Notes under the pieces: model-generated
Seen by the model: only the letters and a program-made list of their open reading frames with translations
Database searches by the model: none
Told to the model about the DNA's origin: nothing
Translations under genes and position numbers: made by a program
In this document: piece by piece, positions 57,201 to 64,000 of the stretch
Layout of the letters: every line of letters begins with the position of its first letter
Position numbering within the stretch: position 1 is the stretch's first letter
From: Branchiostoma floridae
Lineage: Eukaryota > Chordata > Leptocardii > Amphioxiformes > Branchiostomatidae
NCBI RefSeq assembly: GCF_000003815.2
Contig: NC_049981.1
Coordinates: forward strand, 4,438,437 to 4,502,436
DNA: 64,000 nt
Direction: 5' to 3'

Positions 57201-57290
57201 NNNNNNNNNNNNNNNNNNNNNNNNNNNNNNNNNNNATGGGCTAATACAAGGCTGTACAGTGCCGGCGTCTACTGGATGGCCTGTGCTTAA
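54232..57290 (+). CDS. Membrane-anchored H-type lectin, lectin exon mostly in gap
   Basis: The exons are 54232-54454, 54624-54763, 54911-55034 and 55991-56161, with a last exon of which only 57236-57290 is visible (ending ANTRLYSAGVYWMACA). The first four are open and in phase. The tail has YEQAEPV and STYEEAEEV. The membrane helix follows CSFIRFHRIC. The stalk is three codons shorter than in relatives. The coiled coil is the most divergent (MEDVIEQLLQQQAMIQQLQ, ending RSIYRC). The 100 N gap (57136-57235, probably of unknown real size) hides most of the lectin domain. The intron between the coiled-coil and lectin exons contains a partial TTAA element. Probably functional, but not verifiable here. 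Confidence 0.8.
55690..55912. mobile_element. Fragment of TTAA-type element interior
   Basis: TGACGTCATAATTACGTCAA, ATCTGGTGATCGTACAGCCG and TTTTGAAATTACGA match the interior and right side of the 5084-5878 element; G-runs flank it. It lies in intron 3 of the 54.2 kb lectin. Confidence 0.5.
56532..57060. mobile_element. TTAA element family 1, right end missing
   Basis: Starts TTAACCCTATTCAGACCGG. It follows the family interior (CCAAATTTTAAGAGAATGAT, TTGTATTGGCTGGAACCATG, GTTGCCATGGCAA) and stops matching near 57060, before the gap. Confidence 0.75.
57136..57235. other. Assembly gap (100 N)
   Basis: Exactly 100 N, the usual placeholder for a gap of unknown length. It removes most of the terminal exon of the 54.2 kb lectin. 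Confidence 1.
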
Positions 57291-57459
57291 TAAGTATAAC
57301 ATCAGTTACATCAAGGCCAGAATCGTTTGACCAGAAAAATGGATGTAGCAGAACACACATTTATTAAACCATACGGAATGGCGATATTTGGTTTTAAGAG
57401 TTCAATTAAAATACATCATTGCAATCAACGTTTTTGTTTAGTCTCATTTTTTTACAAAT

Positions 57460-57665
57460 GAATGAATGGATGGATGGATGGATGAATGAATGACTGAATG
57501 AATGGATGGATGGATGGATGGATGGATGAATGAATGGATGGATGGATGGATGGGTGGATGGATGGATGAATGACTGAATGAATGGATGGATGGATGGATG
57601 GATGAATGAATGGATGGATGGATGGATGGATGAGGGTTGGATGGATGAATGAATGAATGAATGAT
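57460..57665. repeat. (GGAT)n/(GAAT)n microsatellite
   Basis: About 200 bp of interleaved GGAT and GAAT units with a higher-order ~65 bp pattern, just 3' of the lectin gene. Confidence 0.95.
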
Positions 57666-57754
57666 CTCAGTTAATGGTCAACTTGATAGTACTATTACAA
57701 AATTAACGTAACAGATTACAACTTTCACTATTGGTAATATGTAGCAGAAATGGC

Positions 57755-58036
57755 TCTACCCTATTTAGACCAGTGGGAGGGTCTTGTGAGGACTACGACA
57801 ACTTTCATATCGCATAACGTCAGAACAGCTTACGCTAAAGCCACCAAATTTGGAGTTGCATAAATTGAGTTTATAACAATTACACAAAGTTTGAAAAGTT
57901 TGTTGACAGGTATTTTGACTAAAATCGCCAATTTCTCTTCTAGCAATGTATCTTTCACGCGTTAGAACGGGCGGGCCTCTAAAGCACCCCCCCCCCATCC
58001 AGGATTGACCAAAAAGCCTGGTCTGAATAGGGTTAA
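57755..58036. mobile_element. Short TTAA family 1 derivative
   Basis: Left end ACCCTATTTAGACCAG (TTAA mutated), right end CCTGGTCTGAATAGGGTTAA. About 280 bp; a deleted version of the 950 bp elements. Confidence 0.7.
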
Positions 58037-58039
58037 TTT

Positions 58040-59150
58040 AGCAGTAGGTAAAAATACCGTTGTACACTACTGAGTAGTATACAGCACATTAAATATTAAA
58101 TATGAAGTATACTGATAATGATTTAGTGTTAGAAAAAATGATAAGTCATTTGTTGCATTGTTTGAAACTTTGAATTCCGAATTCCCCTGGATTCCGATCA
58201 ACCCTGTGACATATACATCTCGTATTACATCCCAATACTTTGACCTTTATTGTTTGGCAGAATTCGATGTTTATGCTACTTTATTACAATTGTCAAAACA
58301 TTCTACTAGCTTCTAGCAAAATGCTCTTGACTTCGTCACCTATTCATAAATCTTTGTGTACCGTACCTTTTGGTTCCTCTGCTCTATCTGCTCTATCCGC
58401 TAAGATCTTTATTTATGTATTGGAGAAGAAAGTGCCCTTGTCCTTCTGTAGTATGCTTTTTATTAAACGAGATATTGTAGAAAAAATGTTATTGTGTGCA
58501 TGTTCAAGAATCATTGACCCTTTCCAAGGGCCACGGCCATTGTATTTGTTCTGCACAACATGATGACAACGCTTGTCATTATTGACTCGGGTCTTCACCA
58601 GAAGCTAGATGATAATTTTGAAATCGCGGTTGCTGCACCTCTCAATGTTGTTTCATGTTCCAATAGGCCCTTGCATAACTTCCACACACCGGATCATATC
58701 GAAAAGTATCGTCAGGCATTCATACCTTTTCTAAACTGACCTTTTCTATGTTGCAACATCTGAATTTGCTACCTGAATTACCCTGTTATGAAAGTTGATG
58801 CGTACCTCCACAAGCGTTCACTCCAAGTATGTCAAGTTATATATAATTATGCTATCTGTGCTACATATTATACTTTATACAGTGGACGTCGTAATCTACC
58901 TGTACCGATAATTTCTTACGTGGCAACATCTGGATTTGCTACCTCAATTATGTATTTAATTAAACACCCGAATGACGTCCATTTGGACCCCTGGCGTAGA
59001 TTTGGAAGTGCCATTTGAACAACTTGATCTAATCTGCTATACCCTTCCCTACGTTATAAGACATGTACACAAACAAACTTATTTTTAGGAAATTTGTTTT
59101 CGACCAGAAATACGATAATGGCACATAGAAATACGATAATGGCACATATT
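58040..59150. other. Intergenic, nothing recognised
   Basis: Several short open frames but no domain, splice pattern or RNA gene. GACGTCCATTTGGACCCCTGG at 58974 resembles the end of a family 2 element. Confidence 0.4.
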
Positions 59151-59330
59151 AATATACGCCTGGGGTCAGTTTTGACCCCATGCGGTGGTTTGGGGGTTAA
59201 CATGTCAAAACATTTCTCTTACATTGACGAAGCAATGTGCGTACAATAATCACCGATAAGAATTGGATAGGAGATTTTATTGAACTAAATATATTTTGTG
59301 GTCCATTTTAGTTGCAAACTTATTGATAGG
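59150..59330. mobile_element. Scrambled family 2 TTAA element ends
   Basis: GCCTGGGGTCAGTTTTGACC and GTTTGGGGGTTAA form a right end. It is directly followed by an inverted left-end segment (ACATGTCAAAACATTTCTCT, ATTGACGAAGCAATG) matching 6483-6575. Confidence 0.55.
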
Positions 59331-59542
59331 TTGCCCAAAACTACGTCACTTCTTTCCGAGACGAAGAGTTGTCTAACACTTCAAAATTCATAGCATGTTC
59401 GGAACGCGAGATATGAAGTTCTGCTGCAGTACCAAGGGAAGCTGATATATGGCTAAAAAAAACTAATATTTTACAGATTTTATAACACCCCACCAACACA
59501 CTAAGTTTGAAACCAATCCATCCAGTCTTTCTTTAGTTTATT

Positions 59543-59544
<2 letters not shown>

Positions 59545-59579
<35 letters not shown>

Positions 59580-59655
59580 TACAAACACACACACATACAC
59601 AGGGAGAGAGAGAGAGAGAGAGAAAGACTTACACACACAGACACACACACTGAAT
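59545..59655. repeat. (CA)n and (GA)n microsatellites
   Basis: CA tract at 59545-59600, GA tract at 59603-59622, then a second short CA run. Confidence 0.95.
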
Positions 59656-59659
59656 ATTT

Positions 59660-60475
59660 CAATTTGTGCGTTATGTAAAGCTTTCTGCTTTAATGTATAT
59701 GTTGACCTTTATATGTAGACTACCTATCGCGACAAAACGTATTAGTGAAAGCATTGTCGACGCGTTGTGACGAATAAAAAACATGCTAAAACAGATAACT
59801 GTTGATGGCCAACTTGAAACTTAACGTAACAGTTAGATTACAACTTCCACTAACTTAAAGGGGCATTCCACTCCAGAAGGGGGTGGTGTTTTCCAATAGA
59901 TAATGTGTCAATGAATACATAATCAGACGAATTTTGTGGAATATACCTTGGGATGAATTGCGCGATGTGTGTTTTGTAAAACAATATGACACTCACTAAA
60001 CCCATGCAGACCCTACCCATGCATTCCCTATACGCATAAACACTTTGTTTATCGTGCATATTTTCGGAATAAATGAGGACCACTAAGCACACCGAGAAGG
60101 CAAAGTGCTCATATGATAGCAAAGAACACATATCAAGACGAGATTTCTTAGCAATCTTGAATTTAGTTTTGTAACCTTACCTAACAGTTTTGCATTATCA
60201 GTAATAACTAGAGTTCCACGAACACATATCTTCGCCAAATAAACAATTTTTTATGAAGATTGTTGTTTTTGAAATGTTGTTAATTTTGGGAAATAGATAT
60301 TTAATGAAATACTTTTGAAATGTGAGTTTTTGAAATTTATGTGTTTTGTTTTGGAATGCAGTGAAATTATATTTTTTGTGTATTTTTGCCTGCATTTGAA
60401 ATGTTGGCAGAGCTTTTGGTATGTCTGTGTGTGTCTGTCTGTCTGTATTTTTTTTTGCATTTTTGTGGTCAGCAT
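59660..60475. other. Intergenic, nothing recognised
   Basis: AT-rich DNA with a short (TGTC)n run near 60425. No supported exon. Confidence 0.4.
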
Positions 60476-60478
60476 GAC

Positions 60479-61458
60479 TTAACCCTCAAGCACCCGACCT
60501 TTTTTTGCGACTAAAATGACCGAGTGGGTTCCAAACGGACCCCAAAATGTTTTGTTCATAAAATCTCAGTTCCAATTCCTATCGGTGATCATTGTACATA
60601 CATTGCTTCGTCAATGTAAGAGGAATATTTCGACATGTTAAGGTGTTGCTAATTCCACCTCATTATTATAATTTATGCAAAAGATCAGAAGGACCATCTT
60701 TTTCACTAAATCTCTTCTGACTAGAGAGGGGAATTTTGAGGCCCTCAGCAACCTTTATGTCGCATAACTCATGAACGGCTTGTGCTAAAGCTACGAAACT
60801 TGGTAATATATCACAAAATGTTGTTAGCAAAAATTATTTGTCAATAACGTTAATTTATCATTATTTGGGGTTGCCATGGCAACGGAATTATGACAGGCAT
60901 ATTTTTGCCAAAATTTGCCAATTTCGATTTAAACAAGGTTTTCTTGGTAAACATTGCTTGTTTTCTTACAACATAAAATTCTATGAAATTCAATGCTATT
61001 TTCATCATTCAAAATTTATAATTTATGCTAATTTCATGACGTCATTAGTCAAAATCCAAGATGGCCGCCCTTATTAGCTTAATGACGTCATAATGTCGTC
61101 ATATTATATGGTGATGACACATAAGTTTTTATGAAAATTAAGTGTTACATGTTTTTTCTGATCTGAAAGTTTGGTGGTGATAAGATAAATAGTTAGGGAG
61201 TTAGACTCAAAAGTTTGTTTCAAAAGCTACACTTTTTTGCTGGGGTCCAATTGGACCCCAGACGGACTGATCACGGACTTTCTTTATAGCTTCCACAGTG
61301 TTGTACCAATCTGCATTAAAAATTAGCAGAAGGTATAGAAGATGTTGGCTGACAAAGTCACGGAAGGAATTTTTTCTTCAGATTAAAAATGTTCAAATGG
61401 CACTGCAAAATGTACGCCTGGGGTCCAAACGGACCCCACCCGGGTGTTTGAGAACTAA
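60479..61458. mobile_element. TTAA MITE, family 2, second copy
   Basis: Left end TTAACCCTCAAGCACCCGA is intact. The right end is mutated (GGGTGTTTGAGAACTAA). It aligns over its full length with 6416-7393, including GTTGCCATGGCAACGGAATT and CCAAGATGGCCGCC. Confidence 0.8.
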
Positions 61459-61459
61459 G

Positions 61460-62588
61460 TATCTTTGGATGGATTGTAATGATATTTGGTATGTGGTATC
61501 TTTTTACTTGGACATGGTATGGTTTTCTCGGTAGGTTGCAGGAACGTTGGATTTACATGATAGTTTTGCATATTGTTACTTTTAATAGAGATGTATATTT
61601 TAAATTGTCAATTATGCAAAGTTGGAGGTAATTAGCATGCTTATTTAGGATGATCTTGTTTCAATACAATTAATCTTATTGCCGGACGTATTTACAGGTA
61701 ACATGCTGTAGCTTGTATTTTTCAAGTGCTTACTTTTTATATTAGTGGTTAGAATAGACGTACATTTTATAAGTCTAAAGATAAGCTTAGATGTGAGTGT
61801 AAGCACTGATTGCTACAAATCGACAGACCTGCCATGATCAATAATACCTACCCTTATACCTTGCACAAACATCCCACATAGAAGGTTGACGAACAAGTTC
61901 TTCATTTTTTTCACAATGCTGCCACATTACAAACCAATTCTCGCTGTGAAACCCAAGATGCTCAACTCAACTAGGACTTTATTACTGTATTGTAGTTAAT
62001 TATCATGGAGCGATTGAGAAAATAAAATGTTATATGATTTCGATTAGCAATTGTGAAATCGATATGCAATTCTAGTTACCTTTGATCTTTTCAAAGGCTG
62101 TTATACAAGAAGTAGAATTTCTTAATAGAAACAGCTTACCCGCTCAAGTTGAAAATAACGCTCTTGTTACGCTGAAACATACTAGTTCCAACCGAATTTA
62201 AAATTTTACCATACACTCTTTATTAGTATATATCGGGTATAATTATGATAAGAAAAACACTCCTTTAATTGTTTAATAGTCATAAAAACATGAAGAATAC
62301 ATGGGAAACAAGAAGGCTTGAAATCAGTGATGGTTTTAATTGAAATTAAAGTAGTGATTGTAATGGCATTCATATGATGGGAAACTACTAAGTATTATAA
62401 CATTAAATCTCTTCTAACTGCGCTATAGTCTTGCATCGACTTGAGCATACATCTATGTACATACCATTCAGCGGAAATAAGCAATGTACAGCCGCCGCGA
62501 ATTGTACCACGTTTTGATTCGCTCATAAGCCATGACGCGGATGTGCTCATCCGAATGGTTCAGGTAATAAGGCAGACGCCACAATTAC
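61460..62588. other. Intergenic, nothing recognised
   Basis: Begins with GGATGGATTGTAATGATATT, a phrase similar to 29900-29935. Otherwise AT-rich and without supported genes. Confidence 0.4.
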
Positions 62589-62589
62589 A

Positions 62590-63895
62590 ATTTCCCCAGT
62601 AATACGTTTAATCCAATGGGAGAGTTGAGGAAACAAATATGCGATTATGCAAGAATCAAAAGTTCAAGCCATACAAACTTACTCTCAAATGATAGCCTAC
62701 TATGTCCAGCCTCATCAAATTCATTTGCAAGAATTTCTTTACGGCTAGTCTTTTGATACCACTATTTCAAGGGGGTTCGGAAACCCCCTATATGGGGAAA
62801 GGTCATTTTTTACAACTAATTCAAGAAGTATAGGGTCTTTCCTACCCCAGCCACTCCAAAAATGCCCAGATTTCACATAGGATCCCACTAAGAAAGGATT
62901 TTAATGGTTTAACCCTATTCAGACCGGGCTTTTTTGGTCATCCCTGGATCGGGGGGGGGGGGGGGGGGGGCTTTTGAGGCCCTCCACTTTGATGTCCTAT
63001 AACTCTAAAACGACGTGCCGTAGGGCCACCAAATTTTTGGACATAATGTCGACATAATATCTGACGTGTATGTGACGTTTGACGTTACGTTGACATAAGA
63101 TGACGTATTATGACGTCATTAATTTGATTATATTGGCCGGACCCATGAAAAAAGGGTATTCTCAGAAAACTTCAAGTTATGCTGCAAAAATGTAACAACA
63201 AGTGCAGATAACAGAATAATAATGTTTATTACGACTTGCGTTGCCAATAGCAACATCAATGACGTCAAAATGACGTCATAAAATGACGTCATGCACATCT
63301 AAGATACGAGTTGGGCTCCGCCATATAATATCGACGACCTTGAATTTTTAAAAATACTTTTTTTTTGAACAAATAACCACAAAGAGCAATGGAAATAGAC
63401 TAGATTCATTCATTTAGATGGTTTTTGATGAAAAAATACCAGGTGGTTACAAATTTTAAGGGATAATTAGCTTGTTATTCTTGATCTGGCCATACGGTCC
63501 GCCATCTTGGATTTTGGGCTGATGACGTCATCAAATTAGCAAAATTTATGCATATATAATTATGAAAGATATGCTAAATAATATAAGATTTTATTTATGT
63601 AACAAAATAGCAGTAATATAGCAAATAATTGTGAAAAATACATTGTTAGAACCAAAAATACTGATTTTTGGCAAAACTGCCTGTCAACAAACGGTTGTCA
63701 TGGCAACACGAAAAAATGGAAAATTTGTCAAACTTTCTAAAATTGTTGCCAACAATATTTTAGGAAAACTCACCAAATTTGGTGGCTCTAGCGTAAGCCG
63801 TTCTGGCGTTATAGGACATCAAAGTAAGCGCGGGCCTCAAAAGCCCCCCCCCCCCGGTCTGAATAGGGTTAAAGCCTTGTTTTTATTCTTCTTTA
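62590..63895. repeat. Dispersed repeat (28790 family) interrupted by a TTAA element
   Basis: 62590-62908 and 63873-63895 match the uninterrupted copy at 28790-29265. The interruption is precisely at TTAA. Confidence 0.75.
62909..63872. mobile_element. TTAA-flanked MITE, family 1, intact
   Basis: TTAACCCTATTCAGACCGG at the left and CCGGTCTGAATAGGGTTAA at the right. Five TGACGTCA palindromes lie inside. High similarity to 16247-17205 throughout. No transposase frame. Confidence 0.87.
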
Positions 63896-64000
63896 GGCAA
63901 ATATATGTTATTCTTCTATTTAAAGCGATGTGAGTAATATATACACAGTATCTGTATACGTTTTTCTCAGGAACTACGTTGAAAAATCACGCGAGATTGT

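Overview
This window looks like animal, very probably amphioxus (Branchiostoma), genomic DNA. The genes are small and split by short GT-AG introns, the intergenic DNA is AT-rich and full of MITEs, tRNA-like SINEs, a LINE and a Penelope-like element, and there are scaffold N gaps (18424-19263, 32681-33003, 50830-51811, 57136-57235). The species call is inferred from gene style and repeats; no search was run.

The dominant content is a local multigene family of H-type (discoidin/Helix agglutinin-like) lectins. The main form is a predicted type II membrane protein from five exons joined in fixed phases (1, 0, 1, 1): a cytoplasmic exon starting MYEQAEPV, a transmembrane exon, a short stalk exon, a coiled-coil exon of variable length, and a terminal H-type lectin exon ending WMACA-stop. 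Complete readable copies are at 7814-10135 (minus) and 48376-50746 (plus). The copy at 54232-57290 (plus) loses most of its lectin exon to a gap. Broken copies are at 2135-3104, 10902-12897, 24325-25115 and 38477-43596. Exon-1 or promoter relics lie at about 4062, 4658, 6020, 12007 and 52773. Two further genes, 15784-19581 and 34280-35947 (both minus), use the same coiled-coil and lectin exons but replace the membrane exons with a signal-peptide exon, so they should be secreted.

Two unrelated genes sit among these: a fibrinogen-domain (FReD) lectin at 21140-22849 (minus, with a one-base frameshift), and a THEM4/5-like hotdog thioesterase at 25926-29581 (plus). The FReD gene and the secreted H-lectin next to it share a ~185 bp 5' flank, which suggests promoter duplication within a lectin-rich neighbourhood.

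Mobile DNA explains most of the rest. There are TTAA-flanked (piggyBac-type) MITEs of two families, with empty target sites visible inside the window; short TTAA MITEs; a TIR element inserted inside a lectin transmembrane exon; a 5'-truncated LINE at 36893-38190; and a Penelope GIY-YIG fragment bracketed by 175 bp inverted arms at 42475-43106. Lectin genes left of ~36 kb are mostly on the minus strand and those to the right are on the plus strand. Together the picture is a rapidly duplicating and decaying array of putative immune-type lectin receptors. The immune role is inferred from family knowledge, not shown by the sequence.
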